This document shows, piece by piece, positions 1 to 7,991 of a stretch of DNA of 64,000 nt (position 1 is the stretch's first letter; each line of letters opens with the position of its first letter). Position numbers and translations under genes: made by a program. The notes below the pieces were generated by a model. It worked only from the letters and a program-made list of their open reading frames with translations. It did no database searches and was not told the origin of the DNA. Location of the stretch: positions 620,001 through 684,000 of the forward strand of contig CAVXHI010000002.1 in assembly GCA_963761655.1 (NCBI GenBank), in the 5' to 3' direction. Source of the stretch: RYN-122 sp963761655. GTDB taxonomy: Bacteria; Actinomycetota; Actinomycetes; Mycobacteriales; SCTD01.

Positions 1-293
1 TCGGCTCCGAGGGCGGCGCCGTGCTGGCCCGCTCCGGGCGCACCGTGCCGGCGCTGGAGAGCCTCGCCACCGGCCCCGACTTCCTGGCCCCCGACCAGGA
101 GCCGCGGAGCAGCCGGGTCTTCCTCGACGTCCTGCCGGACCTGCGGCGCCTGCCGAACGTCGCCGCGCAGGACCCCGCGGAAGAGGCCGCCAACGGCCTG
201 CTCGAGCAGTTCTTCGCCGGCCGGGCCGGGCTCGACCCGACGGTGGCCGCCGTCGGCAGGGCCACGGCCGACGCCTACGCCTCGGGCCGCTGA
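1..293 (+). CDS. ABC transporter solute-binding protein, C-terminal fragment
   Basis: Only the last ~97 residues are in the window; the reading frame is open from position 3 and stops at TGA 291-293. The tail (SGRTVPALESLA, then SRVFLDVLPDLRRLP) resembles the C-terminal lobe of family 1 extracellular solute-binding proteins for sugars, where a conserved G-(R/G)-x-VP-A stretch is followed by a helix. Such lipoproteins capture substrate outside the membrane and deliver it to the permease. The next gene begins inside its stop codon, so it heads or lies within the ABC operon ending at 2196. Substrate cannot be told. The family call rests on a short stretch plus the neighbours. Confidence 0.6.
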   Translation, partial: GSEGGAVLARSGRTVPALESLATGPDFLAPDQEPRSSRVFLDVLPDLRRLPNVAAQDPAEEAANGLLEQFFAGRAGLDPTVAAVGRATADAYASGR

Positions 294-1315
294 CCGGGAC
301 CGGCCCGGGGGGCGGACGCGGCCTGCGGGTCGAGGGCCTGGGTCTGCGTCACGCTGGAGGCGCGTGGGCGCTCCGCGACGTCGACCTCGAGGTCGCGCCC
401 GGCGAGGTCGTCGCCGTCGTCGGACCGTCGGGGTCGGGCAAGACGACGCTGCTGCGCCTGGTCTGCGGGCTGTCCCGGCCGACCGAGGGGACGATCGCGC
501 TCGACGGCGTCCTCCAGGGCGGCGTCGCTCCCGAGCGGCGGCCGGTGGCGATGGTGTTCCAGGGCTACGCGCTGTTCCCGCACCTGTCCGTGCGCGACAA
601 CGTCGCCTTCGGCCTGCGGGTGCGGCGGGTCGGCCGGCGCGAGCGGAGCCGCCGGGTCGAGGGTGCAGCCGCGCCGTTGGGCCTGCTGCCGCTGCTGGAC
701 CGCCTGCCGTCGGAGCTGTCGGGCGGGGAGCGGCAGCGGGTCGCCCTCGCACGTGCCCTCGTCCGCGACCCCCGCGTCTTCTGCCTCGACGAGCCGATGT
801 CGGCGCTGGACCCCCTGCTGCGCCTCGACGCCCGGCGCGAGCTCGCCCGGCTGCTGCGGGCCGACGGGCGTTGCGCGCTGCTCGTCACCCACGACCAGGC
901 CGAGGCCGTCGCGCTCGGCGACCGCGTCGTCGTGCTGCGGGACGGCCGGGTCGAGCAGGTCGGGACACCGCGCCAGCTGTACGACGCGCCCGCCACCCCG
1001 TTCGTCGCCCGCTTCCTCGGCAGCCCGCCCGCCAGCCTGCTGCCCGGCCACGACGGCGTCGCCGGGCCGCTGCGGCACGACGGACTGACCGGTCCGTGCG
1101 TCCTCGGCGTCCGGCCGGAGGACCTGCAGGTCCTCGACGGCGACGACGCCGACGTGGTGGCCGTGCAGGACCTCGGCGCGGAGGTCGAGGTGGTGCTGGC
1201 GACCACCGCGGGTGAGCTGGTCGCGCGGGTGCGGCCGGGGCAGGCGCCGGCGGTCGGGTCGCGCGTGGGCGTGCGGGCGTCCCGGGTGCTGGGCTGGCCG
1301 GGCGGCGTGGCGTGA
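290..1315 (+). CDS. ABC transporter ATP-binding protein (sugar/polyamine type)
   Basis: Cytoplasmic ATPase subunit of an importer, about 341 aa. Visible motifs: Walker A GPSGSGKTTLL, Q-loop MVFQGYALFPHLSVRDNV, signature LSGGERQRVALARAL, Walker B VFCLDEPMSALD, H-loop LLVTHDQAEAV, and a C-terminal TOBE-like domain with GVRPEDLQV. These fit the MalK/UgpC/PotA class. Start choice: no ATG, GTG or TTG was found between about position 200 and the Walker A motif; the first standard in-frame start (545) would remove Walker A. A CTG at 290 overlaps the upstream stop as CTGA and gives the expected N-terminus (RGLRVEGLGLRHAGGAWALR). The permease follows with a GTGA overlap, indicating one coupled operon. 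Confidence 0.88.
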   Translation: MTGTGPGGGRGLRVEGLGLRHAGGAWALRDVDLEVAPGEVVAVVGPSGSGKTTLLRLVCGLSRPTEGTIALDGVLQGGVAPERRPVAMVFQGYALFPHLSVRDNVAFGLRVRRVGRRERSRRVEGAAAPLGLLPLLDRLPSELSGGERQRVALARALVRDPRVFCLDEPMSALDPLLRLDARRELARLLRADGRCALLVTHDQAEAVALGDRVVVLRDGRVEQVGTPRQLYDAPATPFVARFLGSPPASLLPGHDGVAGPLRHDGLTGPCVLGVRPEDLQVLDGDDADVVAVQDLGAEVEVVLATTAGELVARVRPGQAPAVGSRVGVRASRVLGWPGGVA

Positions 1316-2196
1316 GGAGGCCCCGCCCGGGCTACGGCGGCGGCCTGTGGCTGCTGCTCGCCCCCTTCCTGGCCGGCGCGACGGCCCTGGTGCTGGTGCC
1401 GGCCGTCGTCACCGCGGGGTACGCCTTCACGGAGTACGACGGCCTCTCCGCACCGCGGTTCGCCGGCGTCGAGACGCTGTACTCGCTGCTCACCTACCCG
1501 GGGTTCCGGCGGTCGCTGGTCTCGAGTGCCGTGTTCCTGGTGGTCGCGGTGCCCGTACGGGTGCTCGGTGGCCTGGCCCTGGCTCTGCTGCTGCACCGCC
1601 GCGGCCGGCTCGTCGCTCCTGCCCGGCTGGCCGCGTACACGCCGTCGGTCCTGCCCGACGCCGCTCTCGTGCTGGTCGCGCTCTGGGTCGTCAACCCCGT
1701 GTACGGCCCGGTGGGGGCGGCTGTGCGCCTGGCCGGAGGCACCCCCGGGCCGCTCCTGCTCGATCCGACCAGTGCTCGAGCGGTCCTGGTCGCCCTGGCG
1801 GCGCTCACCCTCGGCGAGGGGTTCCTGGTGCTGCTGGCAGCCCGTCGGGAGCTGCCCGGGCAGCTCTACGACGTCGCGCGCCTCGAGGGCGCCCGGGGTG
1901 CGGGGCTGTTCCGTCGCGTGACCCTGCCCGCGCTGGTGCCGGTCCTCGGCCTGCTGTCCGCCCGCGACCTCGTGGTCAGCATGCAGGTGACGCTGGTGCC
2001 GGTGCTGCTGCTGACCCGCGGCGGTCCGCTCGACGCGACCACGACGTTGCCCGCCCTGGTCTACGAGCGCGGCTTCGTCGAGCTGGCCTTCGGGGAGGCC
2101 GCGGCGCTCGCACTGCTGCTGTTCCTCGGGACCGCGCTGGTCGTGGGGCTGCAGGCCCTGCTGCTGCGGCGGTGGACCCGCGGACGCTCCCTGTGA
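1312..2196 (+). CDS. ABC transporter permease (MalF-like)
   Basis: Integral membrane protein of 294 aa with about six hydrophobic segments; the first is LWLLLAPFLAGATALVLVPA. The EAA loop that docks on the ATPase is seen as DVARLEGARGAGLFRRVTLP. Length and motif fit the MalF/UgpA family of sugar importers. The GTG start overlaps the ATPase stop. Family transporters normally use two different permeases, but no second one follows: the next gene lies on the opposite strand 12 nt away. The partner may lie upstream of the window, or this protein may homodimerise. Substrate is unknown. Confidence 0.85.
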   Translation: MRRPRPGYGGGLWLLLAPFLAGATALVLVPAVVTAGYAFTEYDGLSAPRFAGVETLYSLLTYPGFRRSLVSSAVFLVVAVPVRVLGGLALALLLHRRGRLVAPARLAAYTPSVLPDAALVLVALWVVNPVYGPVGAAVRLAGGTPGPLLLDPTSARAVLVALAALTLGEGFLVLLAARRELPGQLYDVARLEGARGAGLFRRVTLPALVPVLGLLSARDLVVSMQVTLVPVLLLTRGGPLDATTTLPALVYERGFVELAFGEAAALALLLFLGTALVVGLQALLLRRWTRGRSL

Positions 2197-2208
2197 CCCC
2201 TGCTGCGG

Positions 2209-3174
2209 CTAGGGGGAGAGCGGTCGGTCCCCGGCGCTGAGCAGGCCGTCGGGCAGGGCAGGGGCACGGCACACCGAACCGGGCGTGCACCCTGCCAGCG
2301 GCCCTCCGTCCAGCGCGCTCAGGGACACGGACGAGACGACGGCGCCGACCGACACCAGCTCACCGTGGTGCAGCGTGCCGCTCAGCACGCGCACGAGCCC
2401 GCCGCTCACGCGGGCGGACAGCGGTCCGTCCGGGTCGGGCTGCAGCTCCAGCGCGGACCCGTCCGCCTCGTGCACGGAGGGCGGCGGGACGTCCGACGCC
2501 ACGGGCACGACGCCGGTCAGCAGGTCGAGCAGCTCCTGCGCTCCGACGCCGTCGCGCGTCACCGGCAGCACCGGCGACAGCGACCCCGCCCGGACGGCGG
2601 CGTGCAGCTCGTCGACCAGGAGCTGCGGACCGGGCAGGGCGCCGTCGTCGAGCCAGGCGTCGAACAGGGCGTCGTCCTCGCTGCCCGACAGCAGGGTCTC
2701 GAGCAGGTCCTCGCGCAGCTGCTCGACCAGTCCGGCGTGCTCGGGCTCGGCGTCCCGGGTCGTGCCGTCGACCAGGAGCTGCAGGTCGAGCAGGCGGAGC
2801 AGGCCGGTGATCTGCTCGTCGTCGTCGAGCAGCGGGAGCGCGAGGGGGTGGACGCCCTCGCCGAGGACGCGCTGCAGCACGGCGAGCGTCTCGTCGACGT
2901 CGGCGCGGGGGAGGTCGAGCTGCGTCACGACCAGCACGCGGGGGAGCCCGAGCTCGCCGGCCTCCTCCCAGCGCAGCGGCAGCGTCGGGTCCAGGCCCTG
3001 CGGGCTCGACAGCACGAACACGACGCCGTCGCACAGCGGCAGGGCGTCGCGCCCCTCGAGCAGCACCACGCCCGACGGCGTCACGGGCCCGCCGAGCGCG
3101 GCGATCAGCGTGGACTTCCCGGAGCCCTCGTGTCCGAGGACGGCGACGAGACGGGGAGGCACGGCGTCAGTCAA
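2209..3174 (-). CDS. Degenerate EF-G-like translational GTPase
   Basis: About 321 aa from a TTG at 3174 (or 317 aa from GTG at 3162). The N-terminus has a P-loop (GHEGSGKSTLIAALGG), and a later stretch reads like the EF-G G-domain (DGVVFVLSSPQGLDP, then RWEEAGELGLPRVLVVTQLD in the G4 region). The C-terminal ~90 residues look like the domain II barrel. The switch I and DTPGH switch II regions are missing between P-loop and G4, and EF-G domains III-V are absent; real EF-G/EF-G2 is about 700 aa. Actinobacteria often carry a full EF-G2 near pgsA, so this may be a reduced relic or a repurposed GTP-binding protein. It is divergent from pgsA. Confidence 0.65.
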   Translation of the reverse strand: MTDAVPPRLVAVLGHEGSGKSTLIAALGGPVTPSGVVLLEGRDALPLCDGVVFVLSSPQGLDPTLPLRWEEAGELGLPRVLVVTQLDLPRADVDETLAVLQRVLGEGVHPLALPLLDDDEQITGLLRLLDLQLLVDGTTRDAEPEHAGLVEQLREDLLETLLSGSEDDALFDAWLDDGALPGPQLLVDELHAAVRAGSLSPVLPVTRDGVGAQELLDLLTGVVPVASDVPPPSVHEADGSALELQPDPDGPLSARVSGGLVRVLSGTLHHGELVSVGAVVSSVSLSALDGGPLAGCTPGSVCRAPALPDGLLSAGDRPLSP

Positions 3175-3192
3175 GCAAGGTCCGGTCGCCGA

Positions 3193-3198
3193 TACCCT
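3193..3198 (+). promoter_or_regulatory. -10 box TACCCT for pgsA, leaderless
   Basis: TACCCT ends 6 nt before the GTG of pgsA, so the transcript is predicted to start at or next to the start codon without a ribosome binding site. This matches the TANNNT -10 rule of actinobacterial housekeeping promoters. Confidence 0.55.
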
Positions 3199-3204
3199 GC
3201 GTCC

Positions 3205-3822
3205 GTGTTCAACCTGCGCCCGGCCGTGTCGTCGGTGACCGAGCCGGTCGGCCGGTCGCTGCTCGGCCTGGGCGTGACGGCCAACGCGGTGACCGTCGCC
3301 GGGACGGTCGTGTCGGTGGCGGCCGCCCTGGCCCTGCTCGCCCGGGGGCACCTGTTCCTCGGCGCCGTCGTCATCACGCTCAGCGTCCTGACCGACGCGC
3401 TGGACGGGACCATGGCCCGGATGAGCGGCGGGAGCACCCGCTGGGGGGCGTTCCTCGACTCGAGCCTGGACCGGTTCGTCGACGGCGCCGTCCTCGGCTC
3501 GCTCGCCTACTGGTACGCCACCGGCGGCGACAGCGACGTCCTGTGCGCCGTCTCGCTGGTCAGCCTCGTGCTGGGGTCGGTGACGAGCTACGTCAAGGCG
3601 CGGGCGCAGAGCCTGGGCATGACGTGCGACGTCGGCATCGTGGAGCGCACCGAACGGCTGGTCCTCGCCCTCGGGTCGTGCTTCTTCGGCCCGATCACCG
3701 AGGCGGTCGACGTCCCGCACGTGCGGGCCACGCTGCTGTGGGTCCTGCTCGTCCTGAGCGCGGTCACGGTCGGGCAGCGCCTGTCGGAGGTGCGGCGCCA
3801 GGCCGACGACGTCGACGCGTGA
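3205..3822 (+). CDS. pgsA: Phosphatidylinositol phosphate synthase (CDP-alcohol phosphatidyltransferase)
   Basis: A 205-aa membrane enzyme carrying the CDP-alcohol phosphotransferase signature D-x2-DG-x2-AR-x8-G-x3-D-x3-D (DALDGTMARMSGG, then WGAFLDSSLDR). In actinobacteria the member encoded just before an acyltransferase and pimA joins CDP-diacylglycerol to inositol-1-phosphate, making the precursor of phosphatidylinositol. Several hydrophobic segments follow the motif. The start is the GTG directly downstream of a TACCCT -10 box. The next gene overlaps by 4 nt. Context fixes the substrate better than sequence does; a phosphatidylglycerophosphate synthase role is less likely. Confidence 0.88.
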   Translation: MFNLRPAVSSVTEPVGRSLLGLGVTANAVTVAGTVVSVAAALALLARGHLFLGAVVITLSVLTDALDGTMARMSGGSTRWGAFLDSSLDRFVDGAVLGSLAYWYATGGDSDVLCAVSLVSLVLGSVTSYVKARAQSLGMTCDVGIVERTERLVLALGSCFFGPITEAVDVPHVRATLLWVLLVLSAVTVGQRLSEVRRQADDVDA

Positions 3823-4673
3823 CGCTCGTCGAGAGGGTCCGCGCCCTGCTCACGGACGGTGCCTACGCCGGGGGCTGGAGCCTGGTGAGGGCCCTCCCGG
3901 AGCCGGTCGCGGTCGCCCTGTTCGACGCGGGGGCGGACCTCGCCTGGCGGCGGGGCGGCAGGGGGGTCGACCGGCTGACGGCGAACCTGGCCCGGGTGGC
4001 CCCGGGGCAGGACCTCACCCGTGCGGCGCTGCGCTCGTACGCCCGCTACTGGCGGGAGGTCTTCCGCCTGCAGACGACCGCCCCCGAGCGGCTCCTCGCC
4101 GGGATGCGCACGACGGGGGAGCCGGCCTTCCGGGAGGCCCTGGCCAGCGGTCGCGGCGTCGTCCTCGCCCTGCCCCACAGCGGCAACTGGGACCACGCCG
4201 GCGCCTGGTGCGGGCTCACCGGCGCGCCCTTCGCCACGGTCGCCGAGCGGCTGGAGCCGGCGTCGCTGTTCGACCGGTTCGTGGCCTTCCGCGAGTCGCT
4301 CGGCATGGAGGTGCTGCCGCTCACGGGGGGCAGCCGCCCGACGACGGAGGTGCTGCGCGAGCGCCTGGAGGCCGGCGGGATGCTCTGCCTGCTGGCCGAC
4401 CGCGACCTGTCGGACCGCGGCGTCGAGGTCGAGTTCTTCGGAGCGACCGCCCGGATGCCCGCCGGTCCGGCCCGGCTGTGCCTGGACACCGGCGCCGTGC
4501 TGATCCCGGTCACGCTGGCGTTCGGGGGGCCGGGGGAGTGGCTGTGCACCTTCCACGACGCCGTCCCGCACACCGACGTCCCGACCATGACCCAGGCCGT
4601 CGCGGACGCCTTCGCCCGCGGCATCGCCGCGCACCCGGCCGACTGGCACATGCTGCAGAGGCTCTGGCGGTGA
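3819..4673 (+). CDS. Phosphatidylinositol mannoside acyltransferase
   Basis: A 284-aa lysophospholipid/lauroyl-type acyltransferase. The catalytic HX4D motif is seen as HSGNWDHAG; later DRDLSDRGVEVEFFG and RMPAGPARL match the lipid A acyltransferase (LpxL/HtrB) fold. In mycobacteria the homologue in this exact position (PatA) acylates a mannose of PIM1/PIM2 on the inner face of the membrane. The gene overlaps pgsA and pimA by GTGA on both sides, so the three are translationally coupled. Confidence 0.88.
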   Translation: MTLVERVRALLTDGAYAGGWSLVRALPEPVAVALFDAGADLAWRRGGRGVDRLTANLARVAPGQDLTRAALRSYARYWREVFRLQTTAPERLLAGMRTTGEPAFREALASGRGVVLALPHSGNWDHAGAWCGLTGAPFATVAERLEPASLFDRFVAFRESLGMEVLPLTGGSRPTTEVLRERLEAGGMLCLLADRDLSDRGVEVEFFGATARMPAGPARLCLDTGAVLIPVTLAFGGPGEWLCTFHDAVPHTDVPTMTQAVADAFARGIAAHPADWHMLQRLWR

Positions 4674-5884
4674 AGGTCGGGCTCGTCTGCCCCTACGCCT
4701 GGGACGTCCCGGGCGGGGTGCAGGCCCACGTCCGCGACCTCGCCGTGCGGCTGCTCGCCCTCGGCCACGACGTCGAGGTGCTCGCCCCCGTCGACGAGCC
4801 CGACGCGGCCGACCTCCCGCCGTACCTCGTCGCCGCCGGCCGCTCCGTCCCGGTGCCCTACAACGGCTCGGTCGCGCGACTGACCTTCGGCCCGGTGTCG
4901 CTCGCCCGGACGCTGCGCTGGGTGCGGGCCGGCTCCTTCGACGTCCTGCACGTGCACGAGCCGACCGTCCCCTCGCTGTCGATGCTCGCCTGCTTCGCCG
5001 CCTCGGGACCGCTGGTCGCGACCTTCCACACCGCGACGACGCGCAGCCGCGCGCTCCAGGTCATGGGCACCGCCCTGCAGCCCGCGCTGGAGAAGGTCAC
5101 CGGGCGGATCGCGGTGTCGCCCGCGGCCCGGCGCGTGGTGGTCGAGCACCTGGGCGGCGACGCCGTCCTGGTGCCGAACGGCGTGGAGACGGCCCGGTTC
5201 GCCGGCGCCGCGCCGCTGCCCGCCCGCGACGGCCGTCCGACGGTCGTGTTCCTGGGCCGGCTGGACGAGCCCCGCAAGGGTCTGGCCGTCCTCCTGGCCG
5301 CGCTGCCCGCCCTGGTCGGGGCCGTCCCCGACGTCCGGGTCCTCGTCGCCGGTCCGGGCGAGGCGCCGTCGGTGCTGCCGTCGTGCGTCGAGCTCCTCGG
5401 GCGGGTGTCGGAGGAGGACAAGCCCCGCCTCTACGCGGCCGGCGACGTCTACTGCGCCCCGAACGTCTTCGGCGAGAGCTTCGGCATCGTGCTGGCCGAG
5501 GCGATGGCGGCCGGGACGCCGGTCGTCGCCAGCGACCTCGAGGCCTTCCGGGCCGTCCTCGACGACGGCCGGTCGGGCGTCCTGTTCCCCGTGGGCGACG
5601 CCGCCGCGCTGGCCGCCTCCCTCGCCGGGCTGCTGCGGGACCCGGACCGCCGGCAGGCGCTGTCGGCGGCCGGGACGCGCACGGTGCAGGCCTACGACTG
5701 GGGCGTCGTCACGCGCTCGGTCGTCGAGGTCTACGAGACGGTCGTCGCGGCCGTGCCCTCCGGGGTGCGGGCACCCGAGCCCGTCGGGGCGCTCGAGGGC
5801 AGCGACCGGCCCGACCCCGAGCTCGTCGAGGACCCGGGCCGGCTCGGCGCGGCCGTGCGGCGCTGGCTGGCGGGCACGGGGTGA
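4670..5884 (+). CDS. pimA: Phosphatidyl-myo-inositol mannosyltransferase PimA
   Basis: GT4 glycosyltransferase of 404 aa that transfers mannose from GDP-mannose to the 2-position of phosphatidylinositol, the first step of PIM/lipomannan synthesis. The N-terminus VGLVCPYAWDVPGGVQAHV is typical of PimA. The C-terminal domain has the nucleotide-sugar EX7E motif in ESFGIVLAE and the hinge NGVETARF. It is a peripheral membrane enzyme. It starts at a GTG overlapping the acyltransferase stop and completes a pgsA-acyltransferase-pimA unit conserved with Mycobacterium and Streptomyces. Confidence 0.93.
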   Translation: MKVGLVCPYAWDVPGGVQAHVRDLAVRLLALGHDVEVLAPVDEPDAADLPPYLVAAGRSVPVPYNGSVARLTFGPVSLARTLRWVRAGSFDVLHVHEPTVPSLSMLACFAASGPLVATFHTATTRSRALQVMGTALQPALEKVTGRIAVSPAARRVVVEHLGGDAVLVPNGVETARFAGAAPLPARDGRPTVVFLGRLDEPRKGLAVLLAALPALVGAVPDVRVLVAGPGEAPSVLPSCVELLGRVSEEDKPRLYAAGDVYCAPNVFGESFGIVLAEAMAAGTPVVASDLEAFRAVLDDGRSGVLFPVGDAAALAASLAGLLRDPDRRQALSAAGTRTVQAYDWGVVTRSVVEVYETVVAAVPSGVRAPEPVGALEGSDRPDPELVEDPGRLGAAVRRWLAGTG

Positions 5885-6423
5885 TCTCCGCCGTCGTCGC
5901 CGCCGTCGTGCTCACGGCGCTGTACGTCACGTGGACCGCCGGACGGCTGGACCGCCTGCACGCCCGCGTCGACGCCGCGTGGGCCGCCCTGGACGCGCAG
6001 CTCGTCCGGCGGGCCGCCGCCGCCCGGGCGCTCGTGCCGCTGCTCCCCGTCGGCGCCGCGGCCGAGGCCCTCGCGGACGCCGCGACGAAGGCCCTCGAGG
6101 CCGGGCCGGTGGGCCGGGAGGCCCGGGAGAACGACCTCTCGCGAGCGCTCCGCACGGCGCTCCCCGCGCTCGTCACCGACCGGCTGCCCGCCCCTGTCCG
6201 CGAGGAGCTGGTCACGGCGTCGACCCGCGTCGGGCTGGCCCGCTCCTTCCACAACGCGGCTGTCGGGGACGCGCGGCTGGTCCGCCGGCGGCGCCTCGTG
6301 CGGGCCCTGCACCTGGCCGGCCACCGGGCCCTGCCGCAGCACTTCGACATCGACGACGCCACCCTGGTGCTGCCCGGTGACGTGCCTCTCGTCGGCGAGC
6401 AGCGGCAGGCCCCCTCCGCCTAG
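5881..6423 (+). CDS. LemA-like membrane-anchored protein
   Basis: A 180-aa protein beginning with one transmembrane helix (ISAVVAAVVLTALYVTW), then an Arg/Ala-rich helical region. LDRLHARVDAAWAALDAQL-VRR resembles the LemA-family pattern of a membrane anchor followed by V-x2-AW-x2-x-D-x-QL-x-RR. A second stretch (RSFHNAAVGDARLVRRRR) parallels the later LemA helix. The C-terminus ends in an acidic FDIDDATLVL. It overlaps pimA by GTGA and so is co-expressed with PIM synthesis; its role is unknown. A promoter box for the next gene overlaps its stop codon. Confidence 0.5.
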   Translation: MISAVVAAVVLTALYVTWTAGRLDRLHARVDAAWAALDAQLVRRAAAARALVPLLPVGAAAEALADAATKALEAGPVGREARENDLSRALRTALPALVTDRLPAPVREELVTASTRVGLARSFHNAAVGDARLVRRRRLVRALHLAGHRALPQHFDIDDATLVLPGDVPLVGEQRQAPSA

Positions 6424-6426
6424 ACT
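6421..6426 (+). promoter_or_regulatory. -10 box TAGACT for pdxS
   Basis: TAGACT overlaps the TAG stop of the preceding gene. It predicts a start near 6433 and a ~28-nt leader that contains GAGGTG upstream of the pdxS ATG. Confidence 0.5.
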
Positions 6427-6460
6427 CGGGGCTCCCGACCCGACTCCCTGAGGTGCCGTC

Positions 6461-7384
6461 ATGTCCAGCGAGAGCCCCGTCGACACCACCGTCACCCCCA
6501 GCGGCAGCACCGGGACCGACCGCGTGAAGCGCGGCATGGCCGAGATGCTCAAGGGCGGCGTCATCATGGACGTCGTCACCCCGGAGCAGGCCCGGATCGC
6601 CGAGGACGCCGGCGCGGTCGCCGTCATGGCGCTGGAGCGGGTCCCCGCCGACATCCGCCGCGACGGCGGCGTCGTGCGCATGAGCGACCCCGACATGATC
6701 GACGGCATCCAGGCCGAGGTGTCCATCCCGGTGATGGCCAAGGCCCGGATCGGCCACTTCGTGGAGGCGCAGGTCCTGCAGGCGATCGGCGTCGACTACA
6801 TCGACGAGTCCGAGGTCCTGACGCCGGCCGACTGGGCCCACCACATCGACAAGCGGCCCTTCACCGTGCCGTTCGTCTGCGGCGCCACCGACCTCGGCGA
6901 GGCCCTGCGGCGCATCTCCGAGGGCGCCGCGATGATCCGGTCCAAGGGCGAGGCCGGCACCGGCGACGTCAGCCAGGCGATGACCCACATCCGGACGATC
7001 AAGAGCCAGATCCGCCGCCTCACGCTGATGGACTCCACCGAGCTCTACGCCGAGGCCAAGGAGCTCCGCGCCCCGGTCGACCTCGTCCGCGAGACCGCCG
7101 AGCTCGGCCGGCTGCCCGTCGTGCTGTTCGTCGCCGGTGGCGTGGCCACCCCGGCGGACGCCGCCCTGATGATGCAGCTCGGCGCCGACGGCGTCTTCAT
7201 CGGCTCGGGGATCTTCAAGTCCGGCGACCCCGCCCAGCGGGCCCGCGCGTGCGTCGAGGCCACCGCGTACTTCCAGGACGCCGAGCGCATCGCCAAGGTC
7301 AGCCGCGGGCTGGGCGAGGCCATGGTCGGCATCTCCGCCAGCGAGCTCGGCGCCGGCGACCTGCTCGCCACCCGCGGTTGGTAG
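6461..7384 (+). CDS. pdxS: Pyridoxal 5'-phosphate synthase lyase subunit PdxS
   Basis: TIM-barrel enzyme of 307 aa that builds PLP from ribose 5-phosphate, glyceraldehyde 3-phosphate and ammonia delivered by PdxT. The family core is clear: GGVIMDVVTPEQARIAEDAG with the PLP-forming Asp, then VAVMALERVPADIRRDGGV, RIGHFVEAQ, and EAGTGDVSQAMTHIRTIKSQ with the phosphate-binding loop and catalytic lysine region. About 15 extra residues precede the core. PdxT starts inside the pdxS stop region, so the two subunits are co-translated. Confidence 0.97.
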   Translation: MSSESPVDTTVTPSGSTGTDRVKRGMAEMLKGGVIMDVVTPEQARIAEDAGAVAVMALERVPADIRRDGGVVRMSDPDMIDGIQAEVSIPVMAKARIGHFVEAQVLQAIGVDYIDESEVLTPADWAHHIDKRPFTVPFVCGATDLGEALRRISEGAAMIRSKGEAGTGDVSQAMTHIRTIKSQIRRLTLMDSTELYAEAKELRAPVDLVRETAELGRLPVVLFVAGGVATPADAALMMQLGADGVFIGSGIFKSGDPAQRARACVEATAYFQDAERIAKVSRGLGEAMVGISASELGAGDLLATRGW

Positions 7385-7959
7385 CACCCCGCGTCGGGGT
7401 CCTCGCGCTGCAGGGCGACGTCCGGGAGCACGCCCGGGCGCTCGTCGCCGTCGGCGCTGTGCCCGTCGAGGTGCGGCGTCCCGAGGAGCTCGACGGGCTC
7501 CAGGGCATCGTCGTCCCCGGCGGCGAGAGCACCACGATCGGCCGGCTGCTCGACGTCTTCGGCCTGCTCGAACCGCTGCAGCAGGCGATCCGGGGCGGGC
7601 TGCCCGCGTACGGCTCGTGCGCGGGGATGATCCTGCTCGCCGACGAGGTCCTGGACGGCAAGCCGGGTCAGCCGCTGCTCGGCGGGCTGGACGTCAGCGT
7701 CCGCCGCAACGCCTTCGGCCGGCAGGTCGACAGCTTCGAGGGTCCGCTCGACGTGGTCGGGCTCTCCGAGCCCGTCTCCGCAGTCTTCATCCGGGCGCCC
7801 TGGGTCGAGCGGGTGGGGGACGGCGTCGAGGTGCTCGCCCGCGAGCCGGGCGGTCACGCCGTCGCGGTGCGCCAGGGGCACCTGCTGGCGACGTCGTTCC
7901 ACCCCGAGCTCACCGGCGACGCACGCGTCCACGGGCTGTTCGTGCGCGGACTAGGCTGA
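7378..7959 (+). CDS. pdxT: Pyridoxal 5'-phosphate synthase glutaminase subunit PdxT
   Basis: Class I glutamine amidotransferase of about 193 aa that hydrolyses glutamine and channels ammonia to PdxS. The catalytic triad is visible: Cys in YGSCAGMILLA, and His/Glu in FHPELTGD; the GGESTT motif is also present. The N-terminus RVGVLALQGDVREH is typical. The only sensible start is a TTG at 7378 that overlaps the last 7 nt of pdxS (TTGGTAG). The stop codon overlaps a -10 box for yebC. Confidence 0.95.
   Translation: MVAPRVGVLALQGDVREHARALVAVGAVPVEVRRPEELDGLQGIVVPGGESTTIGRLLDVFGLLEPLQQAIRGGLPAYGSCAGMILLADEVLDGKPGQPLLGGLDVSVRRNAFGRQVDSFEGPLDVVGLSEPVSAVFIRAPWVERVGDGVEVLAREPGGHAVAVRQGHLLATSFHPELTGDARVHGLFVRGLG
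7952..7957 (+). promoter_or_regulatory. -10 box TAGGCT for yebC
   Basis: TAGGCT spans the end of pdxT and lies 34 nt before the yebC GTG. The intervening leader carries a GGGGGAG ribosome binding site at 7981-7987. Confidence 0.5.
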
Positions 7960-7991
7960 GCGGCCAGTAGTCCGGACGACGGGGGAGCACC

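Noticed and set aside
3171..3195. TCAA followed by GCCGATAC upstream of pgsA, resembling the sigma-28 promoters
   Set aside because: The gap is 13 nt, not the invariant 16 of the pilus set, and a TACCCT box fits a housekeeping promoter.
3175..3720. N-terminal extension of the EF-G-like gene into the pgsA coding region
   Set aside because: It would run antisense through pgsA; the P-loop begins a few residues after the TTG/GTG starts near 3162-3174.
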